Of a stretch of DNA of 34,909 nt, positions 10,042-18,535 are shown piece after piece. Every line of letters begins with the position of its first letter. Position 1 is the first letter of the stretch. The stretch comes from Blastococcus sp. CT_GayMR20 (lineage in GTDB: Bacteria; Actinomycetota; Actinomycetes; Mycobacteriales; Geodermatophilaceae). A program made the translations under genes and the position numbers. The stretch is taken from positions 1 through 34,909 of the forward strand of contig NZ_SPQM01000040.1 in NCBI RefSeq assembly GCF_004570345.1, read 5' to 3'. The notes under the pieces are model-generated. The model was not told where the DNA came from, made no database searches, and saw nothing but the letters and a program-made list of their open reading frames with translations.

Positions 10042-10719
10042 ATGAAAGCCGAGGCGGTGAGACGCTCGTCGCACAAGATCGCGCAGGTGCGCGACCGCCG
10101 CGACTCGAGATGGGACGACCACCGTCGCGCGCGCCGGGAACAACTCGTCCAGGCGACACTCGCCGCCGTCAGCAGGCACGGCGCCGGCGTCGGCATGGAG
10201 GAGATCGCCGCCGAGGCCGGCACCAGCAAGACCGTGGTCTACCGCCACTTCGCCGACCGGAGCGAGCTGCACGTCGCCGTCTGCGGCCGGGTGGCCGAGC
10301 AGCTGCTGGCCAAGCTCCGCGAGGCGATGGAGAGCAGTGACGAGCCGCGGGAGATGGTGGCGGCCGCGATCACCACCTACCTGGCGTTCCTCGAGGCCGA
10401 TCCCGAGCTCTACCGGTTCGTCGTCCAGCAGTCACCGGACCGGCCCGCCGCCGACCCGATCGACAACCTCTCGCACCTCGTCGGCGAGCAGGTGGCCGCC
10501 CTGATGACCGAGGCGCTCGAGCGCGCGGGCCAGGAGACGGCCGCCGCCGGGCCGTGGGGCCACGGCCTCGTCGGGCTCGTGCGCTCGGCCGCCGACTGGT
10601 GGCTGCGCGCAGAGCGCCCCATGATCCGCAGCGAACTCGCCGCGCACCTGACCGATCTGGCCTGGGCCGGCTTGTCCGGCGTCGTGCCCCCCGTACGTCC
10701 GAGCAAGGAGGAACTGTGA
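10042..10719 (+). CDS. TetR-family transcriptional regulator
   Basis: A 225-residue one-domain repressor, probably the local regulator of the fatty-acyl-CoA genes on both sides. The N-terminal helix-turn-helix lies at about residues 30-75, with the family signature around GMEEIAAEAGTSKTVVYRHF; the rest is the ligand-binding and dimerisation domain. I chose ATG 10042 because it follows the TACTGT -10 box by only 7 bases. No Shine-Dalgarno sequence precedes it, so the mRNA may be leaderless. Its stop overlaps the GTG start of the acyl-CoA oxidase/dehydrogenase gene (GTGA), implying translational coupling. The ligand is unknown; a long-chain acyl-CoA is a reasonable guess from context. Confidence 0.93.
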   Translation: MKAEAVRRSSHKIAQVRDRRDSRWDDHRRARREQLVQATLAAVSRHGAGVGMEEIAAEAGTSKTVVYRHFADRSELHVAVCGRVAEQLLAKLREAMESSDEPREMVAAAITTYLAFLEADPELYRFVVQQSPDRPAADPIDNLSHLVGEQVAALMTEALERAGQETAAAGPWGHGLVGLVRSAADWWLRAERPMIRSELAAHLTDLAWAGLSGVVPPVRPSKEEL

Positions 10720-12770
10720 CAACGAGCCTGCCCCCTTCGGTCGACCCGAAGGAGCTCCAGGAGGTCCTGGACGGCCGCTGGGCCCACGTGCGCCGCGACG
10801 CCCGCGAGAACCTGAACGACCGGGACTTCCTGCCGGTGTACGGCGAGTCCATGCAGGACGCCCGCGACCGGGTCACCCGGGCGGCGAAGAAGCTCGCCGA
10901 CTCGGGCCGGGTCGGGTACGGGTTCCCCAAGCAGTACGGCGGCGAGGACGACTCCGGCGGCTCCGTCACCTCGATCGAGATGCTCGCGTTCGGCGACCTG
11001 TCGCTGATGGTCAAGGCCGGCGTGCAGTGGGGGCTGTTCGGCGGCGCGCTGCAGCTCCTCGGCAGCCAGCGGCAGCACGACAAGTACCTGCGCGACGTCA
11101 TGACCTTCGACCTGCCCGGCTGCTTCGCCATGACCGAGACCGGCCACGGCTCCGACGTCCAGCAGCTGCGGACGACGTGCACCTACGACCCCGAGACGCA
11201 GTGCTTCGACCTGCACACCCCGCACCAGGCCGCCCGCAAGGACTACATCGGCAACGCGGCCAAGGACGGCCGCATGGCGGTCGTCTTCGCCCAGCTGATC
11301 ACCCAGGGCAAGAACCACGGCGTGCACGCATGGCTGGTGCCGATCCGCAACGAGGACGGCACGCCGTGCCCCGGCGTCACGATCGGGGACGACGGCGCGA
11401 AGGCGGGCCTCAACGGCGTCGACAACGGGCGGCTGACGTTCGACCACGTGCAGGTCCCCCGCGACATGCTGCTCGACCGCTACGGCCAGGTCGCCGAGGA
11501 CGGCACCTACACGAGCCTCATCGAGAACGAGACCCGCCGCTTCTTCACCATGCTCGGCACCCTCGTGCGCGGGCGGGTCAGCGTCGGTGGCTCCGCCGCG
11601 TCGGCGACCAAGCTGGCCCTCGACATCGCCGTCCGGTACGGCAACGTCCGGCGCCAGTTCGCCGCGCCGGGCGAGGAGCGCGAGATCGTCATCAACGACT
11701 ACCTCGTCCACCAGCGCAAGCTCCTCCCCGCGCTGGCGACCACGTACGGCCTGCACTTCGCGCAGGGCCGGCTCGTCGAGGACATGCACGACATCCAGAC
11801 GGCCGTCCACACCCACGGCCAGGACATCGACGAGGAGGCACAGCGGGAGCTGGAGTCCCGCGCGGCCGGGCTCAAGGTCGCCCAGACCTGGCACGCCACC
11901 CGCACCATCCAGATGTGCCGCGAGGCGTGCGGCGGTGCGGGCTACCTGCAGGAGAACCGGCTGCCGCACCTCAAGGCCGACACCGACGTGTTCACCACCT
12001 TCGAGGGCGACAACACCGTCCTGCTGCAGCTGGTGGCCAAGGGCCTGCTCACCGGCTACCGCGACACGTTCGGCTCCCTCGACGGCTGGGGCCGGATCGG
12101 CTTCATCGCCGACATGGTGCGGGAGACGGTGCTGGAGCGGACGGCGGCCCGCGCGCTGATCGCCCGCCTCATCGACGCCGTCCCCGGCCGGGACGACGAG
12201 GTGCCGATGCTCGACCGCGGCTGGCAGCTGAAGATGTTCGAGTTCCGGGAGAAGCACGCGCTCGAGGGCGCGATCCGGCGGCTGCGGAAGAACTCGACCA
12301 CCCAGGGCATGGCGCCGTTCGACATGTTCAACGACGTCCAGGACCACGTCCTCAAGACTGCGCAGTCGCACATCGACCGCGTCGTGCTCGAGGCCTTCGT
12401 CGCCGGCGTCGACCGTACGACCGACCCCGACGCCCGGCGGCTCCTCGACACCCTCTGCGACCTCTACGCGCTGTCGACCATCGAGGCGGACAAGGCCTGG
12501 TTCATGGAGCACGGCCAGCTCACCGCGGCGCGCGCCAAGACCCTGACCGGGACCGTGAACCAGCTGCTCAAGGACCTGCGGCCGCACATCACCACGCTGG
12601 TCGACGCGTTCGCGATCCCCGCCGGGTGGAAGGCCGCGCAGATCCTCGAGGAGGAGGCCGACCGCCAGGAGGCCATGGCCGCGCGGGACGCCGAGGTGCG
12701 GTCGGAGGCGGAGGGCGACCAGGCCCCCGGCGACAGCGCCACCGACCTCGAGGTCGCCCCCGCCCAGTAG
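10716..12770 (+). CDS. Acyl-CoA oxidase/dehydrogenase-like flavoprotein
   Basis: A 684-residue enzyme introducing the alpha,beta double bond into acyl-CoA with FAD. It resembles the acyl-CoA oxidase branch more than ordinary dehydrogenases: long for an ACAD, with MTETGHGSD (139-147), YDPETQCF (157-164), FAQLITQGKNHGVHAWLVPI (191-210), CREACGGAGYLQENRL (401-416) and FTTFEGDNTVLLQ (426-438). Glu430 corresponds to the catalytic base of acyl-CoA oxidases. Whether it passes electrons to oxygen or to an electron-transfer flavoprotein cannot be read from sequence. The GTG start is fixed by AAGGAGG at 10705-10711 and overlaps the TetR stop by 4 bases. The acidic tail after about residue 650 (rich in Glu and Asp) is probably disordered. 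A strong stem-loop follows at 12779. Confidence 0.92.
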   Translation: MTTSLPPSVDPKELQEVLDGRWAHVRRDARENLNDRDFLPVYGESMQDARDRVTRAAKKLADSGRVGYGFPKQYGGEDDSGGSVTSIEMLAFGDLSLMVKAGVQWGLFGGALQLLGSQRQHDKYLRDVMTFDLPGCFAMTETGHGSDVQQLRTTCTYDPETQCFDLHTPHQAARKDYIGNAAKDGRMAVVFAQLITQGKNHGVHAWLVPIRNEDGTPCPGVTIGDDGAKAGLNGVDNGRLTFDHVQVPRDMLLDRYGQVAEDGTYTSLIENETRRFFTMLGTLVRGRVSVGGSAASATKLALDIAVRYGNVRRQFAAPGEEREIVINDYLVHQRKLLPALATTYGLHFAQGRLVEDMHDIQTAVHTHGQDIDEEAQRELESRAAGLKVAQTWHATRTIQMCREACGGAGYLQENRLPHLKADTDVFTTFEGDNTVLLQLVAKGLLTGYRDTFGSLDGWGRIGFIADMVRETVLERTAARALIARLIDAVPGRDDEVPMLDRGWQLKMFEFREKHALEGAIRRLRKNSTTQGMAPFDMFNDVQDHVLKTAQSHIDRVVLEAFVAGVDRTTDPDARRLLDTLCDLYALSTIEADKAWFMEHGQLTAARAKTLTGTVNQLLKDLRPHITTLVDAFAIPAGWKAAQILEEEADRQEAMAARDAEVRSEAEGDQAPGDSATDLEVAPAQ

Positions 12771-12778
12771 CAGAAGGA

Positions 12779-12829
12779 CCCCCCTGCCCCCCGCCACTCG
12801 CAAGCTCGCGGCGGGACCCTGCAGGGGGG
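12779..12829 (+). terminator. GC-rich stem-loop after the acyl-CoA oxidase/dehydrogenase gene
   Basis: CCCCCCTGC (12779-12787) pairs with GCAGGGGGG (12821-12829), and inside it CCCGCC (12790-12795) pairs with GGCGGG (12810-12815). It starts 8 bases after the stop codon. No U-run follows, which is common for actinobacterial terminators, so it may end the TetR - oxidase transcript or merely stabilise it. Confidence 0.5.
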
Positions 12830-12857
12830 CCGGGGGTGGACGGGAGAATCGGCGTCC

Positions 12858-13541
12858 GTGGACATCCTGGTCGCCGCGGAGACGCTGCGGGTACCCGCGG
12901 CGGTGGACCTCGCCGCCATCGTCATCGGTGCGCTCACCGGCGGGCTGCTCGCCGCGCGCGAGGGGTTCGCCGTCTCCGGTGTGCTCTTGCTCGCCGTCAG
13001 CGGCGGCCTCGGCGGCGGGCTCATCCGCGACGTCTTCCTCGGCGACCTGCCCCCGGTCGCCCTCACCAACGAGGCCTACCTGCCGACGGTCGCGATCGCC
13101 GCCGGTGTCACCTTCTACTTCTCCGGCTGGCTCTCCCGGCTGACCGGCCTGCTGGTGGTCCTGGACGCCGTCACGCTGGGGTTCTTCACCGTGATCGGCG
13201 CGGGGAAGGCACAGTTGGCCGGGCTGCCCAGCGCCTCGGTCGTCTTCATCGGCACGCTGACCGCGGTGGGCGGCGCGGTCATCCGCGACGTCCTGCTCGC
13301 CCAGCGGGCCGACATCGTGCAGCCCGGCCCCTACAACGCCGTCGCCGCGCTCATCGGCGCGACGGCGCTGACCGTGCTCTCCGGGCCGCTCGGCCTCGAC
13401 GCGCTGCCCGTCGCCGCCGCGGTCATCGTGCTCGTGGCGGCCCTGCGGGTGCTGTCGGTCTGGCGCGGCTGGTCGGCACCGGTCGCCGTGGACCTGCCAG
13501 GACGTGCCCGGGACCGGTGGGGCCGGCGCAAGCGGCCCTGA
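12858..13541 (+). CDS. TRIC-type cation channel family membrane protein (UPF0126)
   Basis: A 227-residue protein with about seven hydrophobic segments arranged as two homologous halves, each with the family's glycine-rich hinge: GGGLIRDVFLGDLPP (52-66) and GGAVIRDVLL (138-147). DAVTLGFFTVIGAGKA (103-118) is the other family hallmark. Bacterial TRIC homologues are trimeric potassium-permeable channels; the role in this organism is unknown. The C-terminus is basic (RDRWGRRKRP) and probably cytoplasmic. GTG 12858 is the most natural start; the Shine-Dalgarno is weak (GGGAGA). The gene ends one base before the convergent phosphatase gene. Confidence 0.9.
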   Translation: MDILVAAETLRVPAAVDLAAIVIGALTGGLLAAREGFAVSGVLLLAVSGGLGGGLIRDVFLGDLPPVALTNEAYLPTVAIAAGVTFYFSGWLSRLTGLLVVLDAVTLGFFTVIGAGKAQLAGLPSASVVFIGTLTAVGGAVIRDVLLAQRADIVQPGPYNAVAALIGATALTVLSGPLGLDALPVAAAVIVLVAALRVLSVWRGWSAPVAVDLPGRARDRWGRRKRP

Positions 13542-13542
13542 C

Positions 13543-16374
13543 TCAACGGTCGGTGCCGGCCTCCGGGATCACGTCGGGGGACGGCTCGATGTTCGGCGGG
13601 ACGACCTGCGGGCCGGCCTCCGGTGGGCGTGGTTCGTCCTGCGGGTGCAGCCGGACGGCGAGCAGCGCGACGTCGTCCTGGGCGTCGGGCAGGAACAGCC
13701 GTTTCAGCACCTCGTCGCAGAGGGCGTCGGCCGTGAAGCTCGCGCACTCGCGGACGACCTCGATCAGTTCGGCGATGCCGGTGTCGAGGTCGCGGTCCCG
13801 GCGCTCGACCAGACCGTCGGTGTAGAGCAGCACGGTCGAGCCGGCATCGAGGACGGTGACGTGCTCGTGCCGCGGCGTCTCCGGCGCGACCCCCAGCAGC
13901 AGCTCCGACTCCTCGTCGTCGAGGAGGGAGACCTTGCCCTCGGCGGTGAGCACGATCGGTGGCGGGTGCCCCGCGCTCGACCAGCGGAACCGGACACGCC
14001 CCGCCCGCAGGTCGTCCTCGTCCTGCTCCAGGCGGGCGACGAGCGCGGTGGCCATCGTGTCGAGGGCGAGGCCCTCGATGGCGCGGTCGAGCTCGGTGAG
14101 CACCTCGGCGGGCGAGCCGCCACTGGAGTAGCCGATGCCGCGCAGCAGCCCGCGCACCTGCCCCATCGCCGCGGCGGCGCGGGTGTCGTGGCCGACGACG
14201 TCGCCGATCGCGACGACCGTCGCGCCGCTGGGCTGCAGGAACGCGTCGTACCAGTCGCCGCCGATCTCGGCGCCGGCGGCGGCGGGCACGTAGCGGACGA
14301 CGACCTCCGAGTGGTCCGGCTCCGGCGGGTCGGTGAGCATGCTGCGCTGCAACGCATCGGCGAGGGCCCGCTGCTGGCCGAAGAGCCGCGCGTGGTGCAG
14401 CGCCAGACCGGCCCGCAGGCCGATCTCGACGGCGGTGTCGACCTCCGCGGGACTGAGCGGCCCGCGGTCCTCCCGGCTGAACAGACCGAGCGCCCCCAGC
14501 GTCTGTCCCCGCGCCACCAGGGGGACGACGGTCCCCGAGCCGAGACCCAGGCGGGCCAGCGCCTCCCGCGCCGAGGGGTCGGGGAGGACCCGCTCGACCC
14601 GCGCCCAGTCGACGTCGGTCACCGTCAACGGCCGCCCGGTCGCCGTGACCACCCGGGCCGCGGCCTCGTCGGTCATGACCGCGAGCATCGAGCGCACGTA
14701 GGCCTCGACCTCCTCGCGCCGCGACGGGTCACGGTGGGACGCGGCCATGCCGTGCAGCCGGCCCTGCTCGTCCCGCACGACCAGCCAGCACCAGTCGGCC
14801 AGATCGGGGACGACGAGCTCGGCCAGTTCGCGGACCTGCTGGTCGATCTCCAGCGTTCCCGACAGGATGCGGCCCGCCTCCGCGAGCAGCTGGAGCCGCT
14901 GGTTCGCCTCCTGCATCGCGGTGACGGCCGTGGCGCGCTCGGCGTCGGCCTGCAGCCGGGAGACGCTCAGCGCGATCTGTGCGGCCAGGGCCTCCAGCAC
15001 CTCGACGTCGTCCGCGGCGAAGGGGTGCTCGGTCCCCCACAGCGGGACGAACGCACCGAGGATCCGGCCCTCCACGCGCAGCGGGAGCGCGGCCACCGCG
15101 TGGATGCCCAGGACCTCCAGGCCTTCCCGCATGGCCGGGAACCTGGCCAGCGCCTCCGCACGGTCGGCCAACAGCACCCGGCGGCCGTGGATGGCGGCGT
15201 ACTGGGTGGGCTGCCCCTCGTCCAGCTCGATCTCGAGGCCGGCCACGGGATAGTCGACGTGGCCCTGGATCTCGTCGGTGAGCCGGTTGGTCATGTGCAG
15301 CCGCAGCGGTCCGCCGTCCGGATCGAAGACGGCGAGCGCACTGGACTCCGCACCGAGCACCTGGGCGCCCCGCTGCGCGATCTCCGGCATGTCCTCCATC
15401 CGCGCGGCATTGGCCAGTTCGGCGGCCACCTCGGCGATGGCGGTCGCCCGCTCCATGGCCGACAGCCGCTGGGCGGCCTGCCGGCGCGTCTCGGTGACGT
15501 CGATGGTCGTGCCCAGCAGGCGCACGGGCTCGCCGCGGGAGTCGTTGATCACCCGACCACGGGCGACCATCCAGCGCAGGGTCCCGTCGATGGTCAGGGC
15601 GCGGAACTCGGCGGTGAACTGGCCGTGCTCGACCATCGCCCGCTGCATGGCATCGTGCAGCGGCCCGATGTCGTCAGGGTGCACGAACTCCGACTCCATG
15701 GCGTGCTCGTCCTGGAACTGAGCCGCACCGTCCAGCCCGAACAGGGCCGCACAGCGCTCGTCCCAGTCGATGACGCCGGTCCGGAAGTCGCGTTCCCAGG
15801 TGCCGATCGAGCTGGCCTCCAGGGCGATGTTGAGCCGGGTGACCGAGGTGCCGACAGCGGAGCGGGCGGCCGACAGCTCCAGCTCGGCCACGACCGAGTC
15901 CGCCAGCTGCTGGAGCAGTTCGGTCTCGTCGTCCGTCCAGTTCCGCGGCTCCGAGTCGTAGACGGCCAGCGCCCCGACGACGTGCCCGGACGCCGCGACG
16001 AGCGGCGAACCGAGGTAGGCGCGCACCTGCCCGGACGTCACCGCGGGCAGGTCGGCGACCCGCTCGTCCGCCCTCGCGTCGGGGATGCTGAGGGCCCGGC
16101 CCTGCCGGACGACGATCGCCGACAGTGCTCCGGTCAGGAGCGCCGGCCCGCCGATCACACCCGGCGGAAGGCCGTATCCGCCGACGACGGTGTCCTGGTC
16201 GGTGAAGAGGGTGACCTTGGCGTGCCCGGCATCGACGATCCGGGACGCGAGGGAGGAGAGCCGGTCGAAGGCGGCGTGCCCGGGCACCTCGAGGATCAGG
16301 CGGCGCGCCGCCGCGATCCGCTGGGGGTCCAGGAGTGCGTCCTCCTGGGCGGAGGGCGCATCAGGCGTGACCAC
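13543..16374 (-). CDS. GAF-PAS-GAF-GAF-SpoIIE-type phosphatase (mirror copy)
   Basis: A 943-residue multi-sensor protein ending in a PP2C-like serine/threonine phosphatase domain with all metal-binding aspartate motifs. It starts at GTG 16374 (minus strand), 187 bases from the divergent EAL gene, and converges on the TRIC gene with a 1-base gap. Domain positions are given with the copy at 18536-21367. Confidence 0.93.
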   Translation of the reverse strand: MVTPDAPSAQEDALLDPQRIAAARRLILEVPGHAAFDRLSSLASRIVDAGHAKVTLFTDQDTVVGGYGLPPGVIGGPALLTGALSAIVVRQGRALSIPDARADERVADLPAVTSGQVRAYLGSPLVAASGHVVGALAVYDSEPRNWTDDETELLQQLADSVVAELELSAARSAVGTSVTRLNIALEASSIGTWERDFRTGVIDWDERCAALFGLDGAAQFQDEHAMESEFVHPDDIGPLHDAMQRAMVEHGQFTAEFRALTIDGTLRWMVARGRVINDSRGEPVRLLGTTIDVTETRRQAAQRLSAMERATAIAEVAAELANAARMEDMPEIAQRGAQVLGAESSALAVFDPDGGPLRLHMTNRLTDEIQGHVDYPVAGLEIELDEGQPTQYAAIHGRRVLLADRAEALARFPAMREGLEVLGIHAVAALPLRVEGRILGAFVPLWGTEHPFAADDVEVLEALAAQIALSVSRLQADAERATAVTAMQEANQRLQLLAEAGRILSGTLEIDQQVRELAELVVPDLADWCWLVVRDEQGRLHGMAASHRDPSRREEVEAYVRSMLAVMTDEAAARVVTATGRPLTVTDVDWARVERVLPDPSAREALARLGLGSGTVVPLVARGQTLGALGLFSREDRGPLSPAEVDTAVEIGLRAGLALHHARLFGQQRALADALQRSMLTDPPEPDHSEVVVRYVPAAAGAEIGGDWYDAFLQPSGATVVAIGDVVGHDTRAAAAMGQVRGLLRGIGYSSGGSPAEVLTELDRAIEGLALDTMATALVARLEQDEDDLRAGRVRFRWSSAGHPPPIVLTAEGKVSLLDDEESELLLGVAPETPRHEHVTVLDAGSTVLLYTDGLVERRDRDLDTGIAELIEVVRECASFTADALCDEVLKRLFLPDAQDDVALLAVRLHPQDEPRPPEAGPQVVPPNIEPSPDVIPEAGTDR

Positions 16375-16561
16375 GAGGCCCCCTCTCCCGGTCCGCGAGC
16401 GGCCGATCCGCGCCCGTCGCGGTACATGCTGGCACGCCGCCGTCCCCGGGCCACGCCGCCCGGGCGGGATCGGTGCCCCGGAGGCCCATGGGCGGTCCCC
16501 CTGGAGGGTGATTCCGAGCCCGCGGGTCAAGGGAACGGCCCCGCCACCCGATAGGACGAGC

Positions 16562-17542
16562 ATGCTGGGCACGCGTACGGCCGGCCTGCCGGACTGCCGT
16601 CCGCTGCTCGCCGACCCGGACGACCTGACGCTGGCCTTCCAGCCGATCGTCGACCTCGCGGGCGCCACCGTGGCCGGCTACGAGGCGCTCGCCCGCTTCC
16701 CGGGCTCGGCCGGTCCCGACGTCTGGTTCGCCGCCGCGGCCGAGGCCGGCGTCGCCGCCGAGCTCGAGGCGCTGGCGATCCACAAGGCACTGGCCGCCGT
16801 CCCCGCGCTGCCGCCGAACACGTTCCTGACCGTCAACGTCAGCCCCCATCTGCTCGGCGCCGCGCCGGTCCGGGCGGCCCTGGCCACCCGTCCCGCCCTG
16901 CACCGTGTCGTGGTCGAGCTGACGGAGCACACCCCCGTCGACGACCTCGACGCCCTGCGCCGGCAGACCGACGAGCTGCGCGCCCGCGGCGCCCTGATCG
17001 CCCTCGACGACGCCGGCAGCGGCTACTCCGGTCTCCAGCAGCTCGCGGTCCTCCGGCCCCAGATCGTGAAGCTGGACCGGGCGCTGGTCAGCGACGCCGA
17101 CACCGACCCGGTGCGGGTGGCGCTGGCGGAGATGCTGGGCGAGTTCGCCGGCCGCATCGACGCGTGGCTGCTCGCCGAGGGCGTCGAGACCGCCGCCGAA
17201 CTCGCCGCCTTCACCCAGCTCGGGGTGCCGCTGGCGCAGGGCTGGCTGCTCGGCCGGCCCGGGCCCGGCTTCGCCCCCCTCGCTCCCGAGGCCACGCGCC
17301 TCGTGCGCGCACAGGTCGCCCGCGCGACGCTGACCGACAGCGTGCTCAGCCTCGTCCGGCCGGTCCGTCAGGCCACGCTCGGCGAGGAGGTCCCGGTCGT
17401 CCCGCCGGTCGTCCTGGTGGGCCCGCAGGACGAGCCGGTCGCCCTGCTGCTCGGCGACCCACGGACGGCGGAGGTCTACACCGCACCCGTGTCGCTGCGC
17501 GTGCACCCGACGACCGGGACCTCCTCGCCGAGCGTGGCCTGA
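16562..17542 (+). CDS. Cyclic di-GMP phosphodiesterase (EAL domain), C-terminus altered by the fold-back junction
   Basis: A c-di-GMP-specific phosphodiesterase, probably cytoplasmic. The EAL domain fills residues 20-235 and all the usual metal- and substrate-binding positions are present: Glu41 (EAL, 41-43), Asn92, Glu119, Asp149-Asp150, Lys170, Glu206 (AEGVET) and Gln226. ATG 16562 is preceded by AGGA at 16553-16556. Residues 281-315 come from the unique spacer and look native, with a possible CBS-like strand pattern. The last 11 residues and the stop are read from the other arm in antisense, so they are not the true C-terminus. The real gene continues outside this window. Confidence 0.9.
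   Translation: MLGTRTAGLPDCRPLLADPDDLTLAFQPIVDLAGATVAGYEALARFPGSAGPDVWFAAAAEAGVAAELEALAIHKALAAVPALPPNTFLTVNVSPHLLGAAPVRAALATRPALHRVVVELTEHTPVDDLDALRRQTDELRARGALIALDDAGSGYSGLQQLAVLRPQIVKLDRALVSDADTDPVRVALAEMLGEFAGRIDAWLLAEGVETAAELAAFTQLGVPLAQGWLLGRPGPGFAPLAPEATRLVRAQVARATLTDSVLSLVRPVRQATLGEEVPVVPPVVLVGPQDEPVALLLGDPRTAEVYTAPVSLRVHPTTGTSSPSVA
17402..17508. other. 107-base unique spacer between the arms
   Basis: This is the only non-duplicated sequence in the window. On the plus strand it continues the EAL reading frame with residues 281-315, a plausible run of native protein (VVLV, VALLLGDP and APVSLRVHP segments). It has no internal dyad symmetry of the kind expected at a hairpin telomere, and no recombination site or mobile-element signature that I can recognise. 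A 10-base direct repeat, CCGGTCGTCC, lies at 17393-17402 and 17405-17414. Its first nine bases occur inverted at the far junction (17509-17517). Confidence 0.93.
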
Positions 17543-18348
17543 CGGACCGGCCGGACGAGGCTGAGCACGCTGTCGGTCAGCGTCGCGCGGGCGACCTGTG
17601 CGCGCACGAGGCGCGTGGCCTCGGGAGCGAGGGGGGCGAAGCCGGGCCCGGGCCGGCCGAGCAGCCAGCCCTGCGCCAGCGGCACCCCGAGCTGGGTGAA
17701 GGCGGCGAGTTCGGCGGCGGTCTCGACGCCCTCGGCGAGCAGCCACGCGTCGATGCGGCCGGCGAACTCGCCCAGCATCTCCGCCAGCGCCACCCGCACC
17801 GGGTCGGTGTCGGCGTCGCTGACCAGCGCCCGGTCCAGCTTCACGATCTGGGGCCGGAGGACCGCGAGCTGCTGGAGACCGGAGTAGCCGCTGCCGGCGT
17901 CGTCGAGGGCGATCAGGGCGCCGCGGGCGCGCAGCTCGTCGGTCTGCCGGCGCAGGGCGTCGAGGTCGTCGACGGGGGTGTGCTCCGTCAGCTCGACCAC
18001 GACACGGTGCAGGGCGGGACGGGTGGCCAGGGCCGCCCGGACCGGCGCGGCGCCGAGCAGATGGGGGCTGACGTTGACGGTCAGGAACGTGTTCGGCGGC
18101 AGCGCGGGGACGGCGGCCAGTGCCTTGTGGATCGCCAGCGCCTCGAGCTCGGCGGCGACGCCGGCCTCGGCCGCGGCGGCGAACCAGACGTCGGGACCGG
18201 CCGAGCCCGGGAAGCGGGCGAGCGCCTCGTAGCCGGCCACGGTGGCGCCCGCGAGGTCGACGATCGGCTGGAAGGCCAGCGTCAGGTCGTCCGGGTCGGC
18301 GAGCAGCGGACGGCAGTCCGGCAGGCCGGCCGTACGCGTGCCCAGCAT
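17476..18348 (-). pseudogene. Truncated mirror copy of the EAL phosphodiesterase gene
   Basis: This copy shares residues 1-280 with the copy at 16562-17542. At 17508 it leaves the repeat and reads the spacer in antisense, adding ten unrelated residues (GCTRSDTGAV) before a stop. The catalytic domain is complete, but the C-terminal extension is lost. The break sits exactly at the arm boundary, so it is a by-product of the inverted duplication rather than an independent mutation. It overlaps the other EAL copy tail-to-tail across the spacer (17476-17542). Confidence 0.88.
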
Positions 18349-18535
18349 GCTCGTCCTATCGGGTGGCGGGGCCGTTCCCTTGACCCGCGGGCTCGGAATC
18401 ACCCTCCAGGGGGACCGCCCATGGGCCTCCGGGGCACCGATCCCGCCCGGGCGGCGTGGCCCGGGGACGGCGGCGTGCCAGCATGTACCGCGACGGGCGC
18501 GGATCGGCCGCTCGCGGACCGGGAGAGGGGGCCTC

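Larger units (their letters stand above)
1..17401. repeat. Left arm of a 17.4-kb inverted repeat
   Basis: This arm reads as the reverse complement of 17509-34909. The first 50 bases are the exact reverse complement of the last 50, and every gene has a mirror copy with the same predicted protein at 34910-x. Pairing ends at 17401/17509; 17402 and 17508 are both C and cannot pair. I saw no difference between the arms, but I did not compare all bases one by one. Perfect identity over this length with a 107-base spacer suggests a fold-back artefact rather than an old duplication. Confidence 0.97.

Noticed and set aside
11027..13825. A 932-codon open frame on the plus strand (and its mirror 21085-23883), plus several other frames over 400 codons
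   Set aside because: These are shadows of the oxidase, TRIC and phosphatase genes in very GC-rich DNA. Their translations are arginine- and proline-rich repeats of low complexity with no recognisable domain.
16375..16561. Sigma-factor promoter in the EAL - phosphatase spacer (TTGACC near 18379 and GGAAC on the other strand)
   Set aside because: Neither has a matching -10 box at acceptable spacing, so I did not call a promoter.
17402..17508. Invertible promoter or recombination site in the spacer
   Set aside because: The spacer reads as continuous coding sequence in the EAL frame and has no promoter, recombinase gene or inverted core sites of the invertase type.
17350..17560. Hairpin telomere or replication intermediate of a linear replicon
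   Set aside because: The centre is a 107-base non-palindromic piece of an EAL coding sequence, with no telomere-resolvase or terminal-protein gene nearby. The arms stop inside a housekeeping gene instead of at replicon features.
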